DNA from: Desmodus rotundus
Taxonomy: Eukaryota; Chordata; Mammalia; Chiroptera; Phyllostomidae
Reading direction: 5' to 3'
Assembly (NCBI RefSeq): GCF_022682495.2
Contig: NC_071390.1
Location: 149,954,583-150,018,582 of the forward strand
Length of the DNA: 64,000 bases
Part shown: one piece after another, positions 23,628 to 35,510 of the stretch
Numbering within the stretch: the stretch's first letter is position 1
How the letters are laid out: every line of letters begins with the position of its first letter
The notes under the pieces: generated by a model
What the model was told of the DNA's origin: nothing
What the model saw: only the letters and a program-made list of their open reading frames with translations
Databases searched by the model: none
Translations under genes and position numbers: made by a program

Positions 23628-23639
23628 TACTAACTATAA

Positions 23640-23870
23640 CTTTCCTTCATCGAGGACTTACTTTCTGCCAAGAACTACCTTAAACGTTCTAAATATTCCT
23701 TTCCAATGCTCACAGTACACTGTACACAGGTATCATTAACTCCATTCTGCAGATTCAGGGGGATTACATAGACTAAGCATGGGAGGCATGAAATAACTTT
23801 TCATGCCCAAGGAGCTCACATTTATTCAATAACGGACTAGAACCTGAACCCACACCTGCCTCACCTCACG
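23640..23870 (-). repeat. MIR (reverse)
   Basis: 'tcgaggacttactttctgccaagaactaccttaaacgttctaaatattcc', then 'caggtatcattaactccattctgcagattcaggggg' in reverse MIR order. Confidence 0.6.
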
Positions 23871-24244
23871 TGGTTTGAGGACAGACTTTGGCAGTAGAAG
23901 AAGGAGTCCATGAAGAAGACAGAAAGGAGCTGTTAAGAGAAAGGAAATCATAAAACCGTCATCTACTGAGGGTAAAGAAAGGAGAAAAAGAAATATCAAG
24001 GAGAAATTCAGCCGTCAAATGCTGCAGAATTAAACCAAGCCCACTAGGTTAGCTGTTCCGTCTCTTTCTGTGGATGGAGAAAGGCAGATTCCTAGCGCTA
24101 AATGCGAACCCGCCCCACAGTGAGGAATAAATGAGGGTGTAGGATTGCTTCACTTTTAGCACCGAAAGCCCTGCCTCTCAGGAAACCCCTCTGTTCCCGA
24201 GAGCTAGGGCAGCTATTCATCCCAGCAGGAGCTGTGGCATACAT
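23871..24244. other. Intergenic, no gene seen
   Basis: Purine-rich unique or highly diverged sequence. 24000-24045 ('ccgtcaaatgctgcagaat') hints at old L2-class reverse sequence. Confidence 0.35.
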
Positions 24245-24430
24245 TTCATTGTAGTAAAATCCGCATAACACAAAATGTATCATTGTAACCACGTATAAGT
24301 ATGCAGTTAAGTGGAATTAAATACATTTATAATGTCCATCTCTATGACTCTTTCATTCTGTAAAAACTGAAACTCTATACCCATTAAACAATAGCCCCCA
24401 TTCCTCCCTTAGTGGTATAGACTGCTTTTA
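24245..24430 (-). mobile_element. L1 3' UTR fragment (reverse)
   Basis: 'gtaaaatccgcataacacaaaatgtatcattgtaaccacgtataagtatgcagttaagtgg ... aaactctatacccattaaacaatagcccccattcc' is a well-known segment of old L1 3' UTRs. Confidence 0.65.
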
Positions 24431-24799
24431 AGAGGTTGGGCAACAAAGAACAGAAAATAAAGAGGGTGCTTCAAGGCACAGCAAGGTCAAGGAAAGGGTT
24501 TTTTGTTTTTTAAAGATAATATAAATTTAAACCTGTGAAGCAAGAAGAGATCAAGAAATGCAACCAAGAGCAGGAATAATTGTTGGAGTTCAGCCCAGGA
24601 GGAAGTGAGATTATATTCTCCTGAAAGGCGGGGGTGGGGGGGGGGGGGAAGGTCCCGAGCCCGTCACAGCCCTCCCGCGCTGGCTTGGAGCTGACGAACC
24701 CTGGGACTCGGGCAGGCAGGCAGGCAGGCAGCTCCCGGATTCCAGCCTCAGACGCACCTTCACAGGCCTGCAGTAGAAAGAGTGTCGGACAGAAGTCAG
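24431..24799. other. Intergenic with simple repeats
   Basis: G-run at about 24632-24650 and a (GGCA)n microsatellite at about 24712-24731. No gene. Confidence 0.5.
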
Positions 24800-24960
24800 A
24801 CAAGTTAGACTTTCAACCCCAGGTCTGTGGACGTCACAGCCTCGCTCAGTTTCAGTTTCTCCGTCTGTGAAATGCAATAATATTACCTTACCTGGGCTGG
24901 TAGTTACAAACGTAGTGTACCAGCAGGTCATAAATTCCAAGCGCTCACTATTTTTATTAT
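24800..24960 (+). repeat. MIR fragment
   Basis: 'agcctcgctcagtttcagtttctccgtctgtgaaatgcaataatattacc' matches the MIR core. Confidence 0.55.
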
Positions 24961-25874
24961 TCCTCCTAAGTGCTGTTGAGGAATTTTCTTGCCGGGACTC
25001 TTCCCTCACTCACCCCAACCACTTCTGTCCTGAAACACAATTCCGGTGATACCAGGCCGGGGACCAGGCAGAGAGGTGGGATGGAGTCATGGAAACCCAT
25101 TTAATGGCCTTGCTACAGAGTGCTGGGCTCAGGGGCTGGCCTGGCTGCATCCCTCTGCACCGCCGGTAGGAGCCCAATAATGCACGTCTTTGGGTAGAGG
25201 CAAGGAACACGTGAGGCTCGCGTAGGCTTCGCAGAACCCCAGGCTAGGACCGGCTCAGGACGCTTGGGGTGGGGCAGGGGGCAGCAAGAAGACGGGAACC
25301 CGATAAAAGTAGCGAGCGCTGCTCCTAGCACATGATGGATGCTAGATAATTGTTTCAGTGAGTGGGACTCTAGGGTTTCCGAATCTATGCTGAAGCTGCA
25401 TTTTAAAAAGTTTTCCCACATTGCAGTGTGCATCTTCCTCAGGGCAATTCCTCCCCTCTCCGCTTCCTCCCACGCTGGCCTCTGGGCAGCTCCGCTTCCC
25501 TGACTCCCAGGATATCCTACCTCGGGACTGATAGGGAGATAAGCAGGGTTTCTCTACATAAATAGCATTCAAATTATTTTAAATAGAAGTATTTGAAAAT
25601 CAAACTCATACTGATTAGCCATCAGTTGTTCTGAGATAAGAGAAGTCCTTTTATTTCCTAGAAGAAATGTTCTTGATCGCTAAAAACTCTTTGTGAGGAA
25701 AAAATAGGTCCTGTGGGAAATTAGAAAACTTAAATATGGTATCAGATTAAACTCTTAATTATTGCATAATCAGAAAATGGTATCATCATGGCCACCTGCC
25801 TCACCAGAACCTCAACATTCAAATTCATAATCTGACAAGTGGCAGGTAGAGCACCACTGCGGCTAACTAAATCT
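24961..25874. other. Intergenic, no gene seen
   Basis: Unique sequence, moderately GC-rich to 25530 and then AT-rich. Overlapping open frames on both strands match no family. Confidence 0.4.
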
Positions 25875-26100
25875 ACTGAGCTTGGAGTCAGGAAGCATGG
25901 TGTGTGATTCTAGCTCCCCCTAGCTGTGTGACTGTGGGTGAGTTACTTGACTTCTCTGAGCCTCAGTTGCCTCCACTGTACACAGGGAATAGAAAATAAC
26001 AGTACCTATCACACAGGATTGTTGTGAGGGTGAAACAAGATAATGTATACAGGGCACTCAGCATAGAACCATGAATAGAATCAACCATCATTAAGATCAC
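25875..26100 (+). repeat. MIR, nearly full length
   Basis: 'gcttggagtcaggaagcatgg', 'ctagctgtgtgactgtgggtgagttacttgacttctctgagcctcagttgcctcc', 'gattgttgtgagggtgaaacaagataatg', 'agggcactcagcatagaacc' in the full MIR order. Confidence 0.85.
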
Positions 26101-26814
26101 AAAATACCTAAAGTTGTTTTTAATATAGTTTTGGCCCTAAATGCAGTTATAATATGACAATTAAAAAAGAAAAAAACCTGAGGTCTGTATTTGACATCGA
26201 TCCTAAAGCCCTGACAACTGATGGGCGTGGGGAGTAACTGCTCCCTGAGGGAATGAGGAGAAAATCAGTTTGCATTCTGCGCTCTCCCACCTTCTCTATT
26301 GCGTTCAGACGGCAGCTTCTTGGAACAACACTCCTGTGGCTAGAAGGAGTTAATAATGATTTCCAAGAATCTTAGTTTACCACCTAAGAAAAGCTTAGGT
26401 GCTGGAAGGTTCTGACTCATTTACCCAAGCACAAAGGCTGAACTAACAATCAGCCCACATTTTCTTTTGATACGTGGCATAAATTTTATTTTTAAGTGCA
26501 TTAAACTAAAATTTAAACTACTTTTAAAAGGATCTTATCAAAAGAAACCCCATGTAATGACAATCAACATTTATAATTCAAATTTTTAACTTGCAACGTT
26601 GTAGCTAGCAATTGTCTCTCTATGTACATCACCTATCTAACCTATTTTTTATTAGCAGTTCCCTTCATTGTAATAAACAAGTACAAAGATAGAAATGTGC
26701 TTGAGAGGTTTGAAAATGTTTACTCCTTTGCTTTCCCATGTGTATTGCCTTATAAGAGACATCTAAATAATGGGTTTTAAATATTCTTTTTAAAAATGCA
26801 TCTGTATACACTTC
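26101..26814. other. Intergenic, no gene seen
   Basis: AT-rich unique sequence (low CpG). No feature recognised. Possibly conserved non-coding DNA. Confidence 0.4.
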
Positions 26815-27022
26815 TCTTTTTTTAAGATTTTATTTATTTATTTTTAGAGAGAGGGGAAGGGAAGGAGGAAGAGAGGGAAAGAAACATCAGTGTGTGGTTG
26901 CCTCTTGAGGGCCCCCAACTGGGGACCTGGCCCACAACCCAGGCATGTGCCCTGACTGGGAGTCAAACCAGTGACCCTTTGGTTCTCAGGCCAGCACTCA
27001 ATCCACTGAGCCACACCAGACA
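26815..27022 (-). mobile_element. Bat VES-type SINE (reverse)
   Basis: T-rich tail 'aagattttatttatttatttttagagagag', 'gaaacatcagtgtgtggttgcctcttgag', reverse box B GGGAGTCAAACCAGTGACCC, and the end 'aatccactgagccacaccag'. No clear TSD. Confidence 0.88.
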
Positions 27023-27575
27023 AGTTTTAAAAGGAGCTTAAAGTCCAGCACATGTGTATAACCTAAGAAGAGCAACAACCCTAGAATCCAGCCTGGCAGA
27101 ACTCCAACGTTTGATGACTGGGTAAAGAAGGATCTGACTGGAAAAAGAGATTGTTGTATCACATAAACCAGGGAAGAGAATGTCTTAAGAGAGAGCAATC
27201 GGAAATGTTGAATGCTACTGACCTGTCCAATAAGAAAGAGATTAGAAAAGATCTTCTGAACCTACCAACAGGGGATAAAGGGCACAGGAAGCCTTAAGGA
27301 GAACAGCTGGGCCTCACTGAGGTGGGCCTGGCATGTCAAAGGGGATATATTGGTTTTTAATGCAGTAGGCACTGAGGAATCAGTGAAGGTTTTTGAGCAA
27401 GAGGGTACGATCATAGCTGTAACTAAGAGATGTTAACCCCATAACAATGTGCGGGTCAGAGCAGCACAGACTGGATGGAGGAAGGCATTTAAAAGGGTAT
27501 TGCAGTAGTTCCAGCCAGAGGAAAGGGCCTGAACTAGGGTGCTTGCAGCAAAGCTGGAAAGTAAGAGATGGAGGT
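27023..27575 (-). repeat. Diverged ancient LINE sequence (reverse)
   Basis: 'gaatcagtgaaggtttttgagcaagagggtacgatcatagctg' and 'aagggtattgcagtagttccagccagagg' match the reverse L2-class layout ('gagggttttgagcagaggagtgacatgat ... ctattgcagtaatccaggcgag'). Old and non-coding. Confidence 0.55.
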
Positions 27576-27579
27576 TGCA

Positions 27580-28030
27580 TCAGTCAATATCTTTCAGTTG
27601 CAAGAGAAAATAACAATTCAATTGGCTTAAATAATAACAGGGATTCATTAATCACATCGATGAAAATTCCAGAGGCAAAGTCAACTTCAGACAAGACTGA
27701 TTCCAACAGGTCAAGTGATGTTTCCAAGGACCCGTTTTTTCCTCTGTATCTCTCCCATCTGCTCTTTATTGTTTGGCTTCACCTTAGGTTTGATTGTGGC
27801 AACTCTGGAATCTCCTCGTCTTACAGAAGAATGACTTCCATCACTCCCTATCTTACACCTTACAGGCAAACGGTCAAGCTTCTCCACATCAGAAGTCCAG
27901 CAAACATCGCCTTGTATCTCACTGGCTTTGATTGTGTGGGCTTCATGCAGAACCAACCCAAGTGGCCATGGAACATAAGCCAATCAGAGCCCATCCCTGG
28001 AATTGGGAGTAAGTTATTCCCACACAAATC
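27580..28030 (+). repeat. Interspersed repeat, family not named
   Basis: Shares layout with 41240-41710: 'gagaaaataacaattcaattggcttaaataataacagggattcatt' here against 'aacagaaaatctaattcaaactggctttaaaaatacaaagaatttt' there, both running into a pyrimidine-rich middle and a 'ccaatca' near the right end. It may be an old L1 3' UTR or DNA element; I cannot decide. The 197-codon frame 27447-28040 runs through it and has no known domain. Confidence 0.5.
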
Positions 28031-28054
28031 ATATGAATGAAAGGAAGAAACTTC

Positions 28055-28240
28055 TGGCCCTGGCCAGGTAGCTCAGGGGGTTAGAGCATCGTCCCGACAT
28101 GCCAAGGTTGTGGGCCCATATACACACAGGAAGTGACCGATGAACGCATAAACAAGGGGAACAACACAGCGATGTCTCTCTCTCTCTCTGTGTGTGTTCC
28201 TATCTCTCTCTAAAATCGATAATTAAAAAAATTAAAAAAT
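28055..28240 (+). mobile_element. Bat VES-type SINE
   Basis: GGCCCTGGCCAGGTAGCTCA then 'gggggttagagcatcgtcccgacatgccaaggttgtggg', followed by 'gaacaacacagcgatgtctctctctctc' and an A-rich tail. It is the 'gttagagcatc' type. Box B is damaged, and no clear TSD is seen. Confidence 0.85.
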
Positions 28241-28809
28241 AATCAAATTTTGGAGAAAGGATAAAGGGAAAAGTGGAAGATAAGTGCCAGGGAGGTCACC
28301 AATATACGATCATCAAAATATGAGAAAACTAACCTTTGATTTCTTTATTCTTTGAAATCTAGTGTCAAAAGCTATCAGGTCAATCTGTACTAATGGAGTT
28401 AATATAGTCCAATTAACTCAGTTACAGTAAAACTACTCTAATTAAGATTAATTAGCCAGGAAACAAGTAGAATTAATTTATAAATGAATTAATTGAATAT
28501 TTTAAAAGAACATACTGTATAAGGAACCAACAGTTGAAATAAGAATTCACTTGTAAGAAGGATGGGTTTCAACAAAGAGATTAGCCTAATTTGTAATTAT
28601 ATTTTTTAAATGCTGAAATTATTAAAATAGCATTATGTTCTCAAGTAAGAAATCCATATTCCTACACTCACTCAATACATTTTCCCTGTTTCATTTATTT
28701 AGAGCCTCCAGACTGCACATGGAAATCTGCCTCCCATTTCCCAGCACCTTCTCTTTTGAATGATATCTTTGCAACTGTATCTAACTCCCTGTAGTTCAAA
28801 GAGATAAAA
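28241..28809. promoter_or_regulatory. AT-rich homeodomain-site cluster (candidate)
   Basis: No gene. 28391-28500 packs several TAAT/ATTA homeodomain cores (TCTAATTAAGATTAATTAGC near 28438-28457 and ATGAATTAATTGAAT near 28484-28498). Such AT-rich clusters occur in enhancers bound by homeodomain proteins, but also by chance in AT-rich DNA. Confidence 0.25.
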
Positions 28810-29027
28810 AGATAGCAGCCAGCCTCCACCTGCTTGGCTCAGTTGGTTGGGCGTTGTCCCACCAAACAAAAGGTCACTGGTTTAATCCCTGGTTCAGGGC
28901 ACATGGCTGGGTTGTGGGCCAGGCCCTCGGTTGGGGTGCATTCAGGAAGCAACTGACCAGTGTTTGTCTCCCTTCCTTCCCCTCTCTAAAAATAAAGAAA
29001 ATTAAAAAAAAAATAGATAGCAGCCAG
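28810..29027 (+). mobile_element. Bat VES-type SINE with TSD
   Basis: The body 28823-29014 has CTTGGCTCAGTTGGTTGGGC, 'ggtcactggtttaatccctgg', 'gggttgtgggccaggcc' and an A-rich tail. A perfect 13-bp TSD AGATAGCAGCCAG lies at 28810-28822 and 29015-29027. Confidence 0.9.
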
Positions 29028-30861
29028 AAGCTCTCTGAATCTTTACCAACTTGCATTTCCAATATCAAGCATTTGCTGAGAAATCAAAACCTTCCTGCTA
29101 TAGGCCCAAGGTTAAGAGCCTGATCTTGGCTGGCTCTCACGTGGTAGGGTGCTGGTTGGCTGCCAGCTGCTCCAGCAGGCCTCACACAGACAACTGGGCT
29201 TCCTTCCACAGGTCTCTCGGCCTCCAGCAGGTTTGCCCAGGCTTATCTACAAGACTAACCCAGGGTTCCACAAAAGAGAATGAAAGTATGCAAAACTTCT
29301 GGAGGTCTAGGCTAGGAATTGCTATGCTGTTCCTTATTCTGCACTCTGTTGGCCAAAGCAAGTTACTAGTTCAGCCTTGATTCGAAATAAGACACTCCAC
29401 CTCTTGGTGCAAGTAGCTGAAACACCACCTTGTGAAGGGTGTGATACAGAAGACCATTCACTGAGGCCACTAATGCAATGAATCCATCAAGGCTTCCAGG
29501 CTCCCAGATCCAGCTCCCAGTGTGGAGCACCTAGAATGCGGTAATGGGCAAATAGGCACCTTGAGTGATGGTGTGGCAGTGGCAGTGGCATTGTCCATTC
29601 AGGTTTCGGACATGTCTGTAAAAATGTAAAACATGTACCCACCTTGAAGAGTTTGATCTTGAAAAAAATTACAAGTAAGCAAAGAAATCTGAAAACAGAC
29701 TAAGCCTTTTAGAATCACACTTTTCTAAACCATCTACACTCTTACCCATATTTCTCTAAAGAGTTTGGCAAATAGAATAGAGCATTTTTATGGAAACTGC
29801 TTTACTTGTTTATAATTTGATACAGAGATGGAATCTTTTAGAGAAAGGAGCAGGTGCATGCTTACCTTCTTCTCATTGCAAATGGTTCCAGATGGTGATT
29901 ATTCGTTTCAGAAACTTCTTATGAAACATCTGTTCACAATATTTATATCTGACTTTATTACATTTTCCAAAAATTGCATTTTAAATACATTTTCCTTGAA
30001 ATTAAAAAAACATTCATTTTTCTTATTCATAAGAAAAGTCTGCATTAGTTACTCTCACTCCATGCACAGGCTCTGCATTACTACACAGTGAAGCTCGACT
30101 TAAACAGCAGCTCTGCGAAATGGAAAGTGAAAGGATACATGGAGTCGTTTTTGTAGTCCTCTAATACTGTCAGGCACAACCGAATTATTTCTCGATTAAG
30201 AGAATCAAATTGGTTTTAGTTTTCTCTTTCAATTGCTATTTGTCTGAGTTTTGCAACCAATTTTAAATATTCTCAGGGGGGAAAGCAGGTTGTGCTGGGA
30301 TATTGATAGTGAAGCCCATCATTTCTCTAGTTGTGTGAAAAGCTCTTATGACAAAATGCATTTTCCTAAAACAAAATACATGATTATAAATGCAGCAAAA
30401 TTGCACACTATGAAAAGCCCACATGCGATGAGAGAAAAAAGAAAGAAACTCTTTTGAACATTTAACAATAATGCACTAAAATTCTGTGTACTCACTGTAA
30501 GGAGCAGCTTCTCTAAGGGTTTGTAAGAATTCTAACTTGTGATGTGATGAAGATAACCAGAGACGTGGGCAGTAGATTCAGCACTTGGTCCCATCAATCC
30601 TTAGAATGAGACAGTGCTGGGTTAGTGGGGCGTCCAACCTACACCTGGTCATCTCTGCCTGCAGTCCCCCTGCACTTACTACTCTAAATGAACAGTTTTA
30701 CATGGTGAGATAATGTGAGTCTTGCTTCCTCAGCCTACCCAGCAATCATTCACTCTTCTGGGAGTGGTGGCGCCCCTCCTTTTCTTTGGAAGTGTTACCC
30801 ATTCCCTATTACTCTCAGTCTCTGCAGCTGAGATGTGGGAGCTGACTACATTCTCAGCTCC
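29028..30861. other. Intergenic, no gene seen
   Basis: 29060-29400 has the texture of an old LINE 3' UTR but I cannot name it. The rest, 29400-30860, is AT-rich unique sequence. Short open frames only. Confidence 0.4.
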
Positions 30862-30977
30862 TTGTGTTGACCTTTTTTTTAAAATTTTTAATTGTATTTT
30901 TTCCATTACTTTTAGCCCCCTCCCCCCTGCAAGCACACACTGTTGTCCATTTCCACGAGTCCTTTTTGTGTTGGCCT
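30862..30977 (-). mobile_element. Short L1 3' end (reverse)
   Basis: T-rich start (reverse poly(A)), 'ttaattgtattttttccattacttttagccccctcccccctgc' and 'cacacactgttgtcc', a bat L1 3' UTR in reverse. A 12-bp direct repeat with one mismatch, TTGTGTTGACCT at 30862-30873 and TTGTGTTGGCCT at 30966-30977, flanks it. Confidence 0.75.
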
Positions 30978-31312
30978 GTAACTAAGGCCCACTTCTCAGA
31001 GGGTTCCTGCATCCTCCCCTTTCCCTGCCCACCCCCAGCCTCCATAGCTACGTGACTAGTTTGGGGGTGGCACTCCACTGAATCAGACCAACTCTGAGCC
31101 AGCCCCACACCTTTTGCTTAAGAGATCAGGCAGTGGGTACTCTCTGAGCTGCTGAAGGCAAGCTGTGAAGAGCAGGCTGACCGTCTGCTGCATTTCACCT
31201 TTCCAATAAGGACCTGCCTGACGGCAAGGTCAACACACAGGAAAGTCTAACCAAGAGATGGACCTGACTCTGGTTAAATAATTTGAGATCCGAAATCCAG
31301 CTATGCCAATGG
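30978..31312. other. Intergenic, nothing recognised
   Basis: Unique sequence between two transposons. No feature seen. Confidence 0.4.
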
Positions 31313-31537
31313 AGCCCTGGCCAGGTAGCTCAGTTGGTTAGAGCATCATCTCCATACGCCAAGGTTGGGGGTCCCATCCCTGGTCAGGGCACATACAAGA
31401 AGGAACCAATGAATGTATAAAGAAGTGGAACAAATTGATGTGTTTGTGTCTGTCTGCCTGTCTGTCTGTCTGTCTCTCTCCTTTCCCCATTCCTCTTTCT
31501 CTCTAAAAAAATCACTATAAAATATATATATATATAG
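31313..31537 (+). mobile_element. Bat VES-type SINE
   Basis: GCCCTGGCCAGGTAGCTCAG then 'ttggttagagcatcatctcc', 'gtcccatccctggtcagggcacatac', 'gtataaagaagtggaacaa', a (TGTC)n tract (31449-31480) and a (TA)n end (31523-31537). It is the 'gttagagcatc' type. Confidence 0.88.
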
Positions 31538-33520
31538 CCCCATTTCCCTAAGGGAAATTTTAGAGTTTTTAGATCTTTGCAACCAAAAGGGTCCAAACAA
31601 AGGGAAAGAAAGGGGGGACGAGCTGCACAACCCAATGACAAGGAGCACATAGCTTCTCACCAACTGAAATCTCACTGGTAAGGCCGAGGTAACAAATATA
31701 GTGCCCTCAACATCACTATAGTCCCCATCCTTGACACATTATTTTTTTTAATTCGGTACATATATAGTGTTATACTTTAACAGCAGAGCAAAGTGAAAGA
31801 CAGCCATTTGCTGTCCATACGGTATGTAGTGAAGGTCTAGATTGTCGGTTAAAAGGGCAAGGTGCAAGAATGAAATCAGATGCAGCGATGTCCAGGCACC
31901 CCCGGCAGCATCTCTGTCTGTGAGCCGGCATTTCTGCCCCTGCTGGGCGAAAGGATTCCCTCCACTGAGCGGCATGGGCAAGCTCGTGAGACCCAGACTG
32001 GTTGTTAGCCGCTCATTTTGCGTGAGGAAACACAAGGCAAAGAATTGTTTAGAACCAAGGAATTATTAGACGGCCAACCAAATCCAGAAGGGAGAAAGTC
32101 ACATGTATCGATTGTGACTTCACACTTTCTCTCGTGAGGTGTCTCTTGAGAGTTTATTGTGGAGAACAAAATTGAAAGGAAAATAAAGAATTGTGGCTGA
32201 CTCTTACAACTGAAGTAAAACATCTAGATGTTTGTGTTCCACCTCTTCTTCCTGCTGGTTGAGGACCTGAAGCTGGAGCCATGAATGGGCAGAGTTGCTG
32301 GTAGAGGAAGGACTCCAGGGAACTTGGCTGACTACTGTTTCTGCTACACTCAGTTTTCCCCACGTTTGCACTGACACAAAATTCCAGAAAAGCTTTTCTA
32401 AATGTATGCTTTAATGGTATAAAAGACCAGAGAATAATCCAGTGTGGTGTGTATTACAGGGTAAAAAACTTGTCGACATAGGACAAACCAAGTTTTCACC
32501 TTCCCTTGTATTCCTCAGGACTGATCCCCACCAGAAGGGACATCTGGCCTTCTCTAGGGTTCTCCATAGCTTTGTTTGTTCCTCTAGGAAATGTTTCCAG
32601 GTCACTTGTCCTCTTAGTGTTAATTTCTTCTCTAGCAAAATAGAGTCTCTAGATCTAGGTGCGTACTTCCCTCCCTGCCTCTCGGGGCTGACAGTGAGCT
32701 GAACTAGAGCTCCCGGAAGGAGCGCCACCTACAACACAATTTGTGTCTGTGCACAGGAGAACAAGACCATTTGTGTTTGCTGGTAACTGGAGGGTCTCAG
32801 GTGACAAGCATTTTAGGGATTAAAAACATTTGTTGCAACTAGTAGTCTCATTTTAAAGCAGTCTAGATGAAAGAGTATTGCCACATGCAACCCTAACGAA
32901 ATTTTTCTAACTTAATTTGTGCTTCAGTAGGTTACATAGGTTTAATAACCAAAACAAATTAAAGCGTGAACGTATTTCACAGGAAAACAGTTTCCAAATG
33001 CAAGCATATTTATCTACTATTGAGAGACTTGGAATGTCAAGGCATTTGAAAAACATTACCCATTCTCCTTTTTTCTCGTGCAAAGTAGAGTTCTCTCTTT
33101 CTCCTCTATTTTATTTTCAACGGTATTGTGCTTGACAGTATTATACCTCTAACCCATGATTCCATTTGCTGACGCTGCTGTACATTTTTTGGAAACAGCA
33201 TTGTATGACCACACGTTTGAAAATGAGGATGAAAATTTGGAGGGGAAAAAATAGCAGCCCTTTCCTTCAAAACACATTAATAAGGAAAGGAAAACTATCT
33301 CTCATCAAGTAAAAAGATTAAAAGGTTAATCTTTTTAACTTCTATCTTAATCTTTATCTTCTGTGAAGATAAGAAAGAGGAGGAACTGCAAGATAATGGA
33401 AAAGGGGAAGAGACCAAAGAGAGCAAGGCAGAAAGGTAAATAGAAAAAGCATCTCAGTATCCTTCATTTATCTAATAAATACATGCTGAGCACCTTCTGA
33501 AGCCAGACTGCCCAGATAAA
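31538..33520. other. Intergenic, no gene seen
   Basis: About 2 kb with no named repeat. 32720-32730 holds a partial CTCF-like core (GCGCCACCTA, reverse). 32810-33140 is AT-rich and may be conserved. No coding homology. Confidence 0.4.
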
Positions 33521-33524
33521 AACT

Positions 33525-33700
33525 CTTTACTGTTTCTAGAAGGATGACCTTGGGTGAGATATCTGTAAACTAAGATAACAATGTACCTACCAGTTAGAAA
33601 GCTGTGGGAACTAAATGCAAAGCACTTATAATAGTGTCTGGCATAGGGGAACATACCGAATAAGTACCTGTTAAATTAATGAATGCATGAACAAATAAAT
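33525..33700 (+). repeat. MIR, diverged
   Basis: 'agaaggatgaccttgggtgagatatctgtaaac', 'gtacctaccagttagaaagctgtggg', 'aaagcacttataatagtgtctggcat' in MIR order. Confidence 0.55.
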
Positions 33701-33704
33701 AGAT

Positions 33705-34590
33705 AAGGTAGGGAGGGGCTTCCAAAAGTAAATGGATACAAAACATGTAAAGAGCTCTTAAACTCAACAATAAGAAAATAAATAGCCTGATTTAAAAATG
33801 GGCCAAAGCCCTCAACAGACACCTCACCAAAGAAGACATACAGATGGCAAATAAGCATGTGATAAGATGCTCCACAACCACGTCGTCAGGGAAACACAAA
33901 TGAAACAACTCTGAGACTCCACTGCGCACCTGTGAGAGTGGCCGAAGTCCAGAGCACTGACAAGGCCAAAGGCTGGGGAAGGTGGGGCGCAACGGGAACT
34001 CCCACTCCCGGCTGGGGGGAATGCAAAATGGTACAGCCACTTCGGAAGACTGGTGATTTCTTACAAGATTAAACATACTTTTACCATGTGATTCAGCAAT
34101 TGTGCTGCTTGATATTTATTAAAAGAAAAGGAGTTGTTCACACAAAAGCCTGCACACAGATGTTTATAGCAGCTTTATTCATAACTGCCAAAACTTGGAA
34201 GCAACCAAGATGTCCTTCGGTAGGTTAATGGACAAATAAATTGCGTATATTCAGACAATGGGATGGTATTTAGCACTAAAAACAAATAAGCCATCAAGGC
34301 ATGAAAAGACATGGAGAAAATAAATGCATGTAAAACTACGTGGAAGAAGCCAATATGAAAAGGCTGCATACCGTGCGATTCCAACGATGGGATGTTTTGG
34401 AAAAAGCAGAAGCGTGGAGACAGTAGAAAGATCAGTGGTTACTAGGGATTGGGAGCGAGGGAGGGGTGAGCAGGCGGAGCACAGGATTTCCAGGGGCGTG
34501 AAACTGCTCTGAATGATACTGTAATGGTGGGTACATGTCATCACGCATTCGTCCAAACCCACAGAATGTGCATCATCAGGAGTGGGCCCT
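33705..34590 (+). mobile_element. Old L1 fragment, ORF2 end to 3' UTR
   Basis: 'aaatgggccaaagccctcaacagacacctcacc', 'gggaatgcaaaatggtacagccacttcgg', 'tgtttatagcagctttattcataactgcc', 'agatcagtggttactagggattggg'. It is colinear with L1 in the forward direction, diverged and non-coding. Confidence 0.85.
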
Positions 34591-34984
34591 GATGTAGACT
34601 AGGGACTTTGGATCAGGTGGCCTGGGCCATTAAGTGTTCTGGGCCGCCCCAGAGACAGCCTTGACGTCTTACTAGAACTTACTGCTTTCCTGTTGCTTTC
34701 TGTCACCCACTTTCTAGTAGGCAGTCACACCGTCTTTAAAACACCCAGCAGACCGTGTCACCTCGCTGAATTTCCACAACACTTGGAGGAAAAAATCCCG
34801 ACCACGTAGCATGGCACACGAGTTCCTGACCAAAAGGATGCAAACCGGTGCCCCCAAGCCCACAGACTGGCTTAACCTTCTTAGTGAATGGGTAAAAATC
34901 CGTTTTAAATTAGTGGCCCAGTTTTGAAAATTGGGAAATTTAATCTAAAAATCTGGGTTTATGGTGTCTCTTGGAACTTGGCAA
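34591..34984. other. Intergenic, nothing recognised
   Basis: 34670-34800 may be diverged L2 ('gtgtcacctcgctgaatttccac'). No gene. Confidence 0.35.
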
Positions 34985-35110
34985 GATAGGTATTATTTTT
35001 TCATTTCCATTTTATAGATAAGGAAACTGAGGCATGGAACGCGGGCAGTGCAGTGAGAGGCAGAACTGGGACTTGAATCAGACAATCGGGTAGCCTTCTC
35101 TGTTCTCTCG
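34985..35110 (-). repeat. MIR (reverse)
   Basis: 'ttccattttatagataaggaaactgaggcatgg', then 'agaggcagaactgggacttgaatc', the reverse MIR core. Confidence 0.75.
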
Positions 35111-35129
35111 CCACGTCACACTGCTCTTT

Positions 35130-35510
35130 ATATGGGGTGTGTGTCCTGTTGCCCCCCACTCTGGCCATCCCTCCACCCCAGGACCCTGTCTTCCCCGAAC
35201 AGTCTTCTGTCTACTCCAAGGGTGCCTGGCTCATTGTCATCTTAAGTGTCATCACCTTAAAAAGCCCTCCCCTGAGCAAACTCAGAAGGCTCTTTCTCCA
35301 TTTTTCTCCATCACTGGGATCTGTGCTTCCTTCATAGGATTTATCACAGTTCCTAATGCATTCTTGTCTGACTTTATTTTGTCCACCTCCTGCACTAGAT
35401 TGTCAGCTCTGTTGAGGTAAACACCATTTGTGTGATTTGTCCTAAGCCCCTCGCAGAGACCCTGCACAGGTGATTATAGAATGAGAAAATGAATAAATGG
35501 GTAAATGAAG
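35130..35510 (+). repeat. LINE2 3' end
   Basis: 'ccactctggccatccctcc', 'ggatttatcacagttcctaatgcattc', 'gattgtcagctctgttgaggtaaacaccatttg', 'gaaaatgaataaatggg' follow the L2 tail. Confidence 0.65.

Noticed and set aside
24632..24731. G-run and (GGCA)n
   Set aside because: Ordinary simple repeats; a G-quadruplex is possible, but nothing ties it to a function.
27447..28040. 197-codon open frame
   Set aside because: Runs through diverged LINE sequence and an unnamed interspersed repeat; the translation has no known domain.
31449..31480. (TGTC)n array as possible CRISPR or regulatory repeat
   Set aside because: Simple microsatellite inside a SINE tail; no spacers.
32718..32731. CTCF-like GCGCCACCTA
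   Set aside because: Only the GC half of the core is present; the CCAS half does not match.
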